Shown piece after piece: positions 1-6,501 of a stretch of 9,811 bases of DNA. Below the pieces are notes generated by a model that worked only from the letters and a program-made list of their open reading frames with translations, did no database searches and was not told where the DNA came from. Location: positions 1-9,811 of the forward strand of contig JADFXS010000087.1 of assembly GCA_015233515.1 (NCBI GenBank), read 5' to 3'. Position 1 is the stretch's first letter. Each line of letters opens with the position of its first letter. The translations under genes and the position numbers were made by a program. Source of the stretch: Deltaproteobacteria bacterium. GTDB taxonomy: Bacteria; Desulfobacterota; Desulfarculia; Adiutricales; JAGVGV01.

Positions 1-470
1 GCCAGGCGTTCCTTGAGACGGGCGCGGTTGAAGCCTTCAATTATCTGGGACGAATAGCTCTGCACCAATGATGCGGTATTGGAATTAGTCCCGGTCACTA
101 CGATTTGCACCAAGCCGGTTCGTCCGCTGTTCACTTTGCCGGCCAATCCCGGTCCCAGATGGGTGACGGCTTTCACCTCACCGCTATCCACCGTGCGAAC
201 CATATCGGCTTCATTTTGGATATACCTGACAATTTTAAAATATCCCGAAGAAGAAAAGGCAGAGACCAAATCTCTAGCCATTGGAGTTCGATCTTCGTCG
301 TAGACGGCGAGTTGAATGTTTTTCAGGTCCAGATTGGCCGCATAGCCAAAGGCGATGAGCTGTAAAATGGGCGGACCGATCATTAAAAAGCGCAAGCGGG
401 GGTCCCGGACGGCTTGAGCCAGTTCCTTGAAAAAAATCACGCGAATGCGCAGTAAAAGCAGTCTGATCAT
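1..470 (-). CDS. ABC-2 type permease, YbhR-like (3' part missing)
   Basis: This is an inner-membrane permease subunit of a YbhGFSR-type exporter. The reading frame starts at an ATG at 470 and runs open off the window edge, giving about 156 residues of a protein normally near 370. It begins MIRLLLLRIRVIFFKELAQA, followed by a membrane segment at about residues 27-45 and the start of the large periplasmic domain. That domain carries the family's YDEDRTPMARDL motif (57-68) and a TGTNSNTAS stretch (126-134). It is clearly a paralogue of the upstream permease, which has VDQDRTPAARDF and DGSDSNTAS at equivalent places. The start overlaps the upstream stop by 4 nt (ATGA, 467-470), implying translational coupling. 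The remaining membrane segments should lie outside the window. The family call is firm; the exact YbhR orthology rests on gene order. Confidence 0.9.
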   Translation of the reverse strand, partial: MIRLLLLRIRVIFFKELAQAVRDPRLRFLMIGPPILQLIAFGYAANLDLKNIQLAVYDEDRTPMARDLVSAFSSSGYFKIVRYIQNEADMVRTVDSGEVKAVTHLGPGLAGKVNSGRTGLVQIVVTGTNSNTASLVQSYSSQIIEGFNRARLKERL

Positions 471-1600
471 AACAATCTCTTGCTGAACTTTTTCCTGGCC
501 AGGTTCAAAACTACAAGAGCATAGACCAACAGGGCCAGGGTTTGCGGCCAGAGCACCTCCAAGCCTACTCCCTGCAGGAAAAGTCCTTTGAGTATTTCCA
601 CAAAATATCGGGCGGGAACGATGATGGTGATGACCTGCAAAGCCGTGGGCATGTTTTCGATGGGGTATATGAACCCGGATAGGAGAAAAGACGGTAAAAA
701 GACGCTGATCATGGCCAGTAAACTGGCTTGCAGCTGAGTTTTGGAGATGACGGAAATGAATAAGCCCCAGGACAAGGTTCCGATGAGAAAGATCAAGGCG
801 GTTATAAACAGGGTCAGGTAGCTGCCGCGATAGGGGACTCCAAATATATACACTCCCACGCCCACGACCAGGGCCAGATCAACGAAGCCCACGGTCAAGT
901 TAGGCAGGAGTTTACCCAACATCAGCTCGCCGCTGGAAATGGGCGTGGCGATCAGCTGCTCCAGGGTTCTGGTTTCTCGTTCCTTGGACACGCTGAGGGA
1001 GGTGAGCAGGGAACAGATAACCATCATAATTACCGCGGTCAAACCTGGGACGATGAAATTTCGACTCTTAAGTTCCGGGTTGAACCAGACTCTGATCCGG
1101 GCTTCCAAAGGCATATCGGCCATTTTTATTCCGGCGCGTTTTATAAGTTGCTGTTGCAGATCGAGGTCGTATCCCATGGCCACTCCTTTGAGATAGCCCA
1201 CGGCAATGGAGGCGGTATTGGAATCCGACCCGTCAAAGATGGCTTGCACCGGCGCCTTTAGCCCTTGCTTGGTTTGGGAGGCAAAACCAAGGGGAACTAC
1301 CAGGGCCATGAGGGCCTGGCCGCTGTCCAGGGCCTGGTCGATCTCTGTTTCGCGATCTAAATAACGGACGATTTCGAAATAGCGGGAATCCCCTAAACGG
1401 TGAATGAAATCGCGAGCCGCCGGAGTTCTATCCTGATCCACAATCAGGGTCGGGATACGGTCCACATCCAAGCTCAAGGCGTAGCCGAACAGAAAGATCA
1501 TCATGAGGGGAATGAACAGCGCGGCGATCAAGCTGCGAATGTCGCGCCGCATCTGGGTGAACTCTTTCTTGGCCAAGGCTTTGATTACCCGCGGGCTCAT
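467..1600 (-). CDS. ABC-2 type permease, YbhS-like
   Basis: This 377-residue inner-membrane subunit would form one half of the transmembrane pore of the exporter. The layout is typical of the family: a first membrane helix at about 23-43, a large periplasmic domain at about 45-180 with VDQDRTPAARDF at 54-65, and then five helices at about 182-203, 232-254, 261-285, 292-313 and 350-368. Two family hallmarks are visible: FNPELKSRNFIVPG (173-186) just before the second helix, and the cytoplasmic coupling segment SKERETRTLEQLIATP (205-220), expected to contact the ATPase. The ATG at 1600 overlaps the ATPase stop by 4 nt and has a GGAG ribosome binding site 7 nt upstream inside the ATPase gene. 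The next permease starts in another 4-nt overlap. The transported substrate cannot be read from sequence. E. coli YbhFSR has been linked to drug and cation efflux. Confidence 0.93.
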   Translation of the reverse strand: MSPRVIKALAKKEFTQMRRDIRSLIAALFIPLMMIFLFGYALSLDVDRIPTLIVDQDRTPAARDFIHRLGDSRYFEIVRYLDRETEIDQALDSGQALMALVVPLGFASQTKQGLKAPVQAIFDGSDSNTASIAVGYLKGVAMGYDLDLQQQLIKRAGIKMADMPLEARIRVWFNPELKSRNFIVPGLTAVIMMVICSLLTSLSVSKERETRTLEQLIATPISSGELMLGKLLPNLTVGFVDLALVVGVGVYIFGVPYRGSYLTLFITALIFLIGTLSWGLFISVISKTQLQASLLAMISVFLPSFLLSGFIYPIENMPTALQVITIIVPARYFVEILKGLFLQGVGLEVLWPQTLALLVYALVVLNLARKKFSKRLL

Positions 1601-2535
1601 TGTTCATCTCCGGCCTTATGACCGACCATGGCCACAAAGACGTCTTCCAAGGTGGGGGCGATGGGCCTGATCGCTTGGATGCTCAAGCCTACAGCTGAAA
1701 AACGAGATTGAACATAACTGTGAGGGTCCACTCCTTCCGCCAAACGGACGTGCAAGGTGCGGCCAAAGACCGCCGCGTCCAAGGCGTGTTCGGCCCCGGT
1801 CATGGCTTCAACTCCAAGCAAGACGTTTTCGGTTTCCACTTCGTAAATTCGTCCGGATAAATGCCTGGTTTTCAGTTCGGCCGGAGAACCCAGGGCAATC
1901 AAGCGGCCGTGGTTGATGAGCGCGATTCGGTGGCAGTATTCGGCTTCTTCCATATAGTGAGTAGTGACGAACACCGTTACTCCCTGGTCGGCCAGGGTAT
2001 AAATCAAGCCCCAAAAATTCCGGCGGGTGCCGGGATCCACTCCTGAAGTCGGTTCATCCAAAAAGATCATCGGCGGCTGATGTAATAGAGCGCAGCCCAA
2101 GGCCAGTCGTTGTTTAAGCCCGCCGGGCAGTTCCCGGGTCATGGTCGTTCTCCGATCGTTCAGTCCGATCAGATTCAGGACCTCATCCAGGCGGCGGCCA
2201 AGTTCCTTTGAGTTCAAACCATATATTCCGCCGAAGAATTTCATGTTTTCTTCCACCAGCAGATCATCGTACAGGGAGAATTTCTGGGACATATAGCCCA
2301 AGCGGGACTTGATTTTTTCTCCTTGGGTTAAAATATCCAAGCCCATCACCTCGCCCTGGCCGGAAGTCGGGCGAAGAAGTCCGCAGCAGATGCGAATAGT
2401 CGTGGATTTGCCCGCGCCGTTCGGCCCCAGGAAACCAAAAATCTCACCGGCAGTCACTTCCAGTGAGATGTGATCGACAGCCACGAAATCGCCGAATTTT
2501 TTGACCACATTTTTTAAAACAACGGCAGTGTCCAT
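1597..2535 (-). CDS. ABC transporter ATPase, equivalent to the YbhF C-terminal half
   Basis: This 312-residue cytoplasmic ATPase would power the exporter as one half of a heterodimer. It shows Walker A GPNGAGKST (37-45), Q-loop Q84, Walker B FLDE (158-161), D-loop GVDP (165-168) and a canonical H-loop histidine in TTHYMEEAE (H193). Its signature reads LPGGL (136-140), where LSGG is standard. From memory the C-terminal half of E. coli YbhF has a similarly altered motif, so this looks inherited and not like damage. A C-terminal accessory region ends in the family-typical PTLEDVFVAMV. I chose the ATG at 2535 because homology begins at MDTAVVLKNVVKKFG. A TTG at 2589 would add 18 residues, has a purine-rich GGGGA upstream, and cannot be excluded. 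The stop overlaps the permease start by 4 nt. Confidence 0.9.
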   Translation of the reverse strand: MDTAVVLKNVVKKFGDFVAVDHISLEVTAGEIFGFLGPNGAGKSTTIRICCGLLRPTSGQGEVMGLDILTQGEKIKSRLGYMSQKFSLYDDLLVEENMKFFGGIYGLNSKELGRRLDEVLNLIGLNDRRTTMTRELPGGLKQRLALGCALLHQPPMIFLDEPTSGVDPGTRRNFWGLIYTLADQGVTVFVTTHYMEEAEYCHRIALINHGRLIALGSPAELKTRHLSGRIYEVETENVLLGVEAMTGAEHALDAAVFGRTLHVRLAEGVDPHSYVQSRFSAVGLSIQAIRPIAPTLEDVFVAMVGHKAGDEQ

Positions 2536-2599
2536 AAAATTGCCTATGGCGATCCGGGTAATCCGCTGAATGATTATTTGAATATGCAAGAGAGCCTAT

Positions 2600-2621
2600 T
2601 CCCCGTAACTCGCAGCGGGGA
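2600..2621. repeat. Small inverted repeat between the two ATPase genes
   Basis: TCCCCG (2600-2605) and CGGGGA (2616-2621) are perfect 6-bp complements separated by a 10-nt loop. They lie in the 117-nt spacer between the two ATPase genes, just upstream of the alternative TTG start at 2589. No U-tract follows on either strand, so it is not an intrinsic terminator. It could shape mRNA stability or relative expression of the two ATPases, or have no function. Confidence 0.4.
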
Positions 2622-2652
2622 GTCTCAACGATCGCCGCCGGCCGACAGCGTT

Positions 2653-3597
2653 CTATTCAACCAAAGTCAGATAGACATCTTCCAGGCTGGGCTGAATGGC
2701 GCTGATATCCACGTTCGTAAGGCCGGCTTCGCGCAGGCGCTCGGTAATGATCGGTATAGACCGGTCGTCGGCCAGGGTAAAGTGCAGACCGGCGCCGAAT
2801 AGACTAGGCGTCCGGACCTGGGGTTGTTCTTTGAGAACCTTTAAAGCCGTTCGACGATCCGAGCAGAGAATATTGTATAAACGACCGGGCATGAGTCCCC
2901 GCATGGCGGTAGGCTCCATAACCAGGCGGATGCGTCCTTGATCAAAAAGAGCGATGCGGTGACAGCGGTCGGCTTCATCCAGGTAGGTGGAGGCGACCAC
3001 GACGGTTACCTGCTCACGCTTGAGTTCATAAAGAATTTTCCAGAAATCCCGGCGGGAGACCGGATCCACGCCGTTAGTCGGTTCATCCAGTAAGAGGACC
3101 TTGGGACTGTGAATCAAGGCGCAGGTCAAACCGGCCTTTTGCTTCATGCCGCCGGAGAGGTTGCGGAAGAGACGACCAGTGAAAGGCGCCAAGCCGGAAA
3201 ATTTCAAAAGGCGATCCATGCGTTCTTGATATTTCGAGCGCGACACCTGGTGCATTTCCGCATAAAATTCAATGTTTTCCGCCACGGTCAAGTCGTCGTA
3301 CAACCCGGCCGGTTGAGCCATGTACCCGATATCGGGTTTGACGCTTTCCGGGTCGGCAATCACGTCCCGGCCAAGGACAAAGGCTTGGCCGGAAGAGGGG
3401 AGCATCAAGCCGCTCAGGATGCGTAGGCAAGTGCTTTTGCCCGCTCCGTCCGGGCCGACCAAACCGAAAATGTCGCCGGGCGCTACGGTAAAAGTGACGC
3501 TATCCAGGGCGGGCAACGATCCAAAAGTCTTACCCAGGCCGATGACCTGGATCGCGGCGGCGATTTCAATTATTTCGTTATTGGAATCATTCGTCAT
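2653..3597 (-). CDS. ABC transporter ATPase, equivalent to the YbhF N-terminal half
   Basis: This 314-residue cytoplasmic ATPase is the partner of the one encoded downstream. Motifs visible are Walker A GPDGAGKST (48-56), with Asp at position 3 where Asn is commoner, Q-loop Q95, a canonical signature LSGGM (147-151), Walker B LLDE (169-172) and GVDP (176-179). The H-loop histidine is replaced by threonine: VVASTYLDEAD, T204, aligns with TTHYMEEAE of the partner. From memory the N-terminal half of E. coli YbhF has the same GPDGAGK and a similar STSYLDEAE segment, which identifies this gene as that half. It ends in the accessory domain motif PSLEDVYLTLVE. It starts at ATG 3597, 77 nt after the adaptor gene, with only a weak purine-rich ribosome binding site. 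It is too short and too complete at both ends to be a broken fusion. Confidence 0.9.
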   Translation of the reverse strand: MTNDSNNEIIEIAAAIQVIGLGKTFGSLPALDSVTFTVAPGDIFGLVGPDGAGKSTCLRILSGLMLPSSGQAFVLGRDVIADPESVKPDIGYMAQPAGLYDDLTVAENIEFYAEMHQVSRSKYQERMDRLLKFSGLAPFTGRLFRNLSGGMKQKAGLTCALIHSPKVLLLDEPTNGVDPVSRRDFWKILYELKREQVTVVVASTYLDEADRCHRIALFDQGRIRLVMEPTAMRGLMPGRLYNILCSDRRTALKVLKEQPQVRTPSLFGAGLHFTLADDRSIPIITERLREAGLTNVDISAIQPSLEDVYLTLVE

Positions 3598-3674
3598 TGG
3601 TACCGCTTTCTTCGGAAACTTTAATAAATAGCCGATATGGAGCCAAGCATCGGCGACAGGCGGCTAGATATTCA

Positions 3675-4841
3675 TTATTTTAAGCGCACATCAACGGGCA
3701 TGCCTGGTTTCAATTCCTGATGAGGGTTGGCCAGGGTGACCTTGATGCGATAAACCAGCTTAATCCGTTCCTCCTTCGTCTGAACGTTTTTGGGAGTGAA
3801 TTCGGCTTGCGGCGATATAAAGGTCACCACGCCTTCGTAGGTCTTAGCATATGAATCGCTGATTACCTGAGCCGGCTGGCCTAGTTTTACCCGGCCTAAA
3901 TCGGTTTCCGGGATATACGTTTTCACCCAGACCTGATCCAATTGAGCTATAGTTACAATCGGAGTCCCTGCCTGGACATATTCTTTCTCCTCCACGCTTT
4001 TCACGGTAACAAAACCGTCGAAGGGGGCAAACAGCCGGGAGTTGACTAAATCATCCTCAGCCTGAGCTAAAACGGCCTTGGCCTGATCGCTTTGAGCCTG
4101 AAGAGCTTTATAATCAAGTTTCATTTTATCCACTTCGCGCTTAGCGGCCTCGGCTTCGGCCATGGTCGCTTCGGAACCCATCAGGTTGGCTTCACCTTCG
4201 GTGATCATTTCTTCGCGCGGCCCGATTTTAACCATGCGATACCTTTCCAGGGAGGCCAGGTAAGAAGCGCGAGCCGATTCCGCCGCGGTGCGGGAATCTT
4301 CATATTGGCTGGCGGAAATAATCTGTTTAGAGTAAAGATTTTTATTTCGTTCAAAATCACGCCCGCGGTTTTCCATTTCCGTGCGGGCCTTTTCCGTGGT
4401 AGCCGCCGCCTCGTTGATCTCTTCTTTTCGCGACCCGGTTTTAAGGCTGAGGAAACGAGCCGCGGAGGCGGAAACCCCGGCTTGAGCCTTTTTCAAATCC
4501 GCGTTCACCACATCTTCTTTAATTTTGATGCCAAGGTCCATGGACGCCAGACGAGCCTCCAGTTCCCGAACTTGAGCCGCCGCCTGGTCACGTTTAGCCT
4601 GGATAACCTCTTGACGCAATTCGGCCACCAACTCGCCTTTCTTGATGATATAACCTTCATCAACCAAAAGGCGGGTTACGTGCCCGGGCAGACGGAAGCT
4701 CAGGTCCACGTCCGTCACTTCGATATGCCCCGATGTTTCGATGGCCGTCCAGGGTATGGAGCGATAGTACAAAAAATAATAGGTAATTCCGGCAGCCACG
4801 GCCAGGATCAAGACAATGGGAATTGCTTTGGCAGGTTTCAT
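3675..4841 (-). CDS. HlyD-family periplasmic adaptor, YbhG-like
   Basis: This 388-residue membrane fusion protein would bridge the inner-membrane exporter to an outer-membrane channel. A short cytoplasmic start is followed by one membrane anchor (about 7-24). The first lipoyl half-motif lies around LSFRLPGHVTRLLVDEGYII (47-66), a long alpha-helical hairpin rich in Ala, Glu, Lys and Gln spans about 80-265, and the second lipoyl half is near NSRLFAPFDGFVTV (267-280). A beta-barrel region with VWVKTYIPETDLGRVKLGQ (304-322) and SPQAEFTPKNVQT (343-355) follows. The segment EFTPK is shared with E. coli YbhG, as I recall it. YbhG is about 330 residues, so the extra length here is mostly in the coiled hairpin, implying a longer periplasmic reach. 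The ATG at 4841 has GGAG 9 nt upstream. The gene follows the regulator by 174 nt and leads the transporter operon. Confidence 0.92.
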   Translation of the reverse strand: MKPAKAIPIVLILAVAAGITYYFLYYRSIPWTAIETSGHIEVTDVDLSFRLPGHVTRLLVDEGYIIKKGELVAELRQEVIQAKRDQAAAQVRELEARLASMDLGIKIKEDVVNADLKKAQAGVSASAARFLSLKTGSRKEEINEAAATTEKARTEMENRGRDFERNKNLYSKQIISASQYEDSRTAAESARASYLASLERYRMVKIGPREEMITEGEANLMGSEATMAEAEAAKREVDKMKLDYKALQAQSDQAKAVLAQAEDDLVNSRLFAPFDGFVTVKSVEEKEYVQAGTPIVTIAQLDQVWVKTYIPETDLGRVKLGQPAQVISDSYAKTYEGVVTFISPQAEFTPKNVQTKEERIKLVYRIKVTLANPHQELKPGMPVDVRLK

Positions 4842-4902
4842 GCTTCACTACTCCATCCAGGGGACTAGGCGCATCGTTGACGCGATGATCAGGGGGGAAA
4901 GG

Positions 4903-4930
4903 AACCGACGGCCCATCGGCCGGTTTTTTT
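4903..4930 (+). terminator. Terminator-like hairpin with T-run on the plus strand
   Basis: CGGCC (4909-4913), loop CATC, and GGCCG (4918-4922) form a GC-rich stem that can be extended by AAC/GTT across a bulge. Seven Ts follow (4924-4930). Read on the plus strand this has the form of an intrinsic terminator, but no plus-strand gene precedes it. It could limit antisense transcription towards the TetR gene. On the minus strand the T-run lies on the wrong side, so it should not separate the regulator from the adaptor gene. Confidence 0.35.
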
Positions 4931-5015
4931 CACACCGCTAATTTCGATTTTCGGATTGTTTATCAAAAGCATCAGCCCAGTAAAACAAGCAATTTTAACC
5001 AATTCGGCAATCAAC

Positions 5016-5684
5016 TTAATCCAAGGAACTGTCAAGTAAGCCTTTAGACTGAAGAAAGGTCAGGGCGACATTCTTTATCGATTGACGTCGTTCTTCCAGG
5101 TAGGCGTTGAAATCAGTCAGGTCCTCTTGCAGGACGGTTTCCAGGACTATGGGGCTGATGAAACTGATCAGACACATACCCACCAAGTTGACTAGATAAT
5201 GCATGATCTGTCGGGGAGGTAAATTCAATTGTCGGCCTACGGCAGCCAGGATAATGGCCGGGCTTATTCCCTGGTCGGCCAAGTCTGGAGGGACAATTTC
5301 CTTGACCAGGCGACGGAAGCGGACACCGCCGTCGGCGACCTCCCGTAGAAATATTCTGACTATTCCCGGGTTAGCGGCATAACCGTCCAGGTACGCGTCA
5401 ATGACTAAACTGACCTTGGTTTCCAGGGATCCGGCCCCGGTCCAGGACCGACCCACTTGCGAAAGGATACGACTAATTGATGAACGAAGGACCTGAGCGT
5501 ATAAATTTTCCTTGGACCTGAAATAGTAATGGAGCATAGCCTTGTTGACGCCGGCGGCATCGGCGATGGCTTGAGTCCGGGCGCCGAAAAATCCCTTATC
5601 GGCGAATTCGCGAGTAGCGGCGCTGAGAATACGTTCTTCCGCCGGAGTCGGATATTGAGTTTCCGGTAAAGGTTGTTGAGCCAT
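5016..5684 (-). CDS. TetR-family transcriptional regulator, CecR-like by position
   Basis: This 222-residue DNA-binding repressor probably controls the downstream exporter operon. The N-terminal domain (about 14-65) has TPAEERILSAATREFADKGF and then the recognition region TQAIADAAGVNKAMLHYYF (37-55) followed by RSKENLY, all standard for TetR proteins. The C-terminal ligand-binding part is divergent and gives no clue to the inducer. In E. coli the TetR protein CecR (YbiH) sits directly ahead of ybhGFSR, and the arrangement here is the same. I chose the ATG at 5684 because an upstream in-frame ATG at 5732 falls on the -10 element of the best promoter and lacks a ribosome binding site. Starting there would add 16 residues (MAQLTNWLVKLIRWSK) outside the conserved domain. 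The site before 5684 (AGATGG) is also only modest. Confidence 0.9.
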   Translation of the reverse strand: MAQQPLPETQYPTPAEERILSAATREFADKGFFGARTQAIADAAGVNKAMLHYYFRSKENLYAQVLRSSISRILSQVGRSWTGAGSLETKVSLVIDAYLDGYAANPGIVRIFLREVADGGVRFRRLVKEIVPPDLADQGISPAIILAAVGRQLNLPPRQIMHYLVNLVGMCLISFISPIVLETVLQEDLTDFNAYLEERRQSIKNVALTFLQSKGLLDSSLD

Positions 5685-5709
5685 TTTAGACCATCTGATT
5701 AGTTTTACC

Positions 5710-5721
5710 AACCAATTGGTT
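5710..5721. promoter_or_regulatory. Candidate TetR operator, 12-bp perfect palindrome
   Basis: AACCAATTGGTT is a perfect 12-bp palindrome lying just downstream of the predicted transcription start of the TetR gene and 26 nt before its ATG. That position suits autorepression. The same eight bases AACCAATT recur at 4997-5004, between the TetR stop and the adaptor gene. This is a prediction; no footprint is implied. Confidence 0.45.
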
Positions 5722-5731
5722 AATTGGGCCA

Positions 5732-5760
5732 TTTTTAGGCGATTGTATCCGCTCTGTCAA
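5732..5760 (-). promoter_or_regulatory. Predicted sigma70-type promoter of the TetR gene
   Basis: On the minus strand a perfect -35 TTGACA (5760-5755) is followed after exactly 17 nt by TAAAAA (5737-5732), a 4/6 match to the -10 consensus. Transcription would begin near 5725, leaving a leader of about 40 nt before the ATG at 5684 and placing the AACCAATTGGTT palindrome at about +4 to +15. Confidence 0.5.
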
Positions 5761-5771
5761 TGAATTTTTCC

Positions 5772-5781
5772 ATGGCGCCAT
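5772..5781. repeat. 10-bp palindrome ATGGCGCCAT in the divergent intergenic region
   Basis: ATGGCGCCAT is a perfect palindrome 11 bp upstream of the TetR -35 element, between the divergent TetR and DUF4258 genes. Nine of its bases, ATGGCGCCA, recur at 7131-7139 in the gene-poor region. It could be a regulator site; chance is also possible. Confidence 0.25.
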
Positions 5782-5806
5782 CAGCCGGAAGAAAATTGAC
5801 AAGAGG

Positions 5807-5835
5807 TTGCTGGTTATGATCAACTGACATTATAC
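5807..5835 (+). promoter_or_regulatory. Weak candidate promoter for the DUF4258/DUF2283 pair
   Basis: TTGCTG (5807-5812) and TTATAC (5830-5835) are separated by 17 nt on the plus strand, about 70 nt before the DUF4258 start. Both hexamers are imperfect. A nearby TTGACA at 5796 has no -10 partner at proper spacing: TATGAT at 5815 is only 13 nt away. Confidence 0.25.
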
Positions 5836-5840
5836 GGAGA

Positions 5841-5850
5841 AAATCGATTT
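5841..5850. promoter_or_regulatory. Candidate operator palindrome ahead of the DUF4258 gene
   Basis: AAATCGATTT is a perfect 10-bp palindrome between the weak promoter and the gene. It is flanked at a distance by ATACGG (5832-5837) and its complement CCGTAT (5875-5880). Many toxin-antitoxin-type pairs repress themselves at such sites. Whether DUF2283 proteins do so is not known to me. Confidence 0.25.
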
Positions 5851-5907
5851 CAGTATCAACTACGACACCAAATACCGTATCGGGCGGGAATCAGGGGATA
5901 AAGACGA

Positions 5908-6163
5908 ATGAAGTTTCATATTTCCAGACATGCCGAACAGGAATTGGCTAGAAGGAATATTCCGTTGGAAATAGTGGAGGATATTTTAGCCGATCCGGAG
6001 CAAAAAATCGCGACATGGTACAATTAAATGCTATCAAAGCCGAGTGGTCATGGATGGCAAAAACTATTTAATCCGGGTAATGGTGAATGAAACCAGCCGA
6101 CCTCCGGTCGTGGTGACGGCGTACCGGGCCAGCAAGATAGAAAAATACTGGAGCGAATCATGA
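5908..6163 (+). pseudogene. DUF4258-family protein, frame interrupted by a 1-nt shift
   Basis: The first part reads MKFHISRHAEQELARRNIPL and continues to DILADPEQK, typical of the DUF4258 N-terminus (HA.....R.I). It then runs into a TAA at 6025. The rest lies in the +1 frame: RHGTIKCYQSRVVMDGKNYL from 6011, then PPVVVTAYRASKIEKYW, the usual DUF4258 ending, to a TGA at 6161. Removing one A from the six at 6002-6007 restores one frame of about 84 residues (PEQKSRHGTIKCYQS). The start at 5908 has an AGGGG ribosome binding site. The stop overlaps the DUF2283 start by 4 nt. DUF4258 proteins resemble small RelE-like toxins and often precede DUF2283 genes; activity is inferred only. The break may be mutation, a homopolymer sequencing error or, less likely, recoding. 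Confidence 0.8.
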
Positions 6164-6357
6164 AAGTAACCTATGAACCAGAGCTGGACGTGCTACGGAT
6201 TATTTTCCGGAACACACCCATACAGGAGAGCGACGAGGACAAACCCGGGGTCATCATCGACTATGATCGGGAGGGTAACATAGTTGGGCTGGAGATTCTG
6301 AATGCCTCCCTGCGGATGGAAAACCCGAGGAGCGTGGAATACCAGGTGACCGCCTAA
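6160..6357 (+). CDS. DUF2283-family protein, probable partner of DUF4258
   Basis: This 65-residue protein has the classic DUF2283 pattern: MKVTYEPELDVLRIIF at the start, ESDEDKPGVIIDYDREGNIV (23-42) and GLEILNAS (43-50). The family is a small beta-rich domain commonly encoded directly after DUF4258 or similar small toxin-like genes, and is usually guessed to be the antitoxin. The ATG lies in a 4-nt ATGA overlap with the end of the DUF4258 reading frame, with GGAG 7 nt upstream, so it would be translated by coupling. Because the upstream frame is broken at 6025 in this sequence, coupling would be lost unless the break is an error. This gene itself is intact and of normal length. Family membership is clear; the antitoxin role is inference. 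Confidence 0.85.
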   Translation: MKVTYEPELDVLRIIFRNTPIQESDEDKPGVIIDYDREGNIVGLEILNASLRMENPRSVEYQVTA

Positions 6358-6438
6358 CCCTAATTCACCACTTGCGGGCATCAAGGCATGCAACTCCTGG
6401 CTGCAACGCTCGGCGGGATAGATATAAATATGGAGTAA

Positions 6439-6471
6439 GGGATTCACTGCCGGGCAATGACCGTGAATCCC
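6439..6471. repeat. 9-bp perfect inverted repeat between convergent genes
   Basis: GGGATTCAC (6439-6447) and GTGAATCCC (6463-6471) are exact complements around a 15-nt loop. They sit between the convergent DUF2283 and DUF1097 genes. Neither strand has a clean T-run after the stem, though the plus strand continues into AAGTTTATTTAT. It may end transcription weakly in both directions or protect mRNA 3' ends. Confidence 0.5.
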
Positions 6472-6501
6472 CACACTTAAGTTTATTTATCTTGATCTGG
6501 G

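Noticed and set aside
136..157. Loss of the usual membrane-facing motif in the partial permease
   Set aside because: The window edge cuts the gene, so apparent missing regions cannot be taken as truncation.
4092..4868. Long plus-strand open frame of 258 codons
   Set aside because: It is the antisense shadow of the adaptor gene. The minus strand has full HlyD-family motifs throughout.
5685..5732. Upstream start at 5732 for the TetR gene
   Set aside because: It lies on the predicted -10 element, has no ribosome binding site, and would add residues outside the conserved domain.
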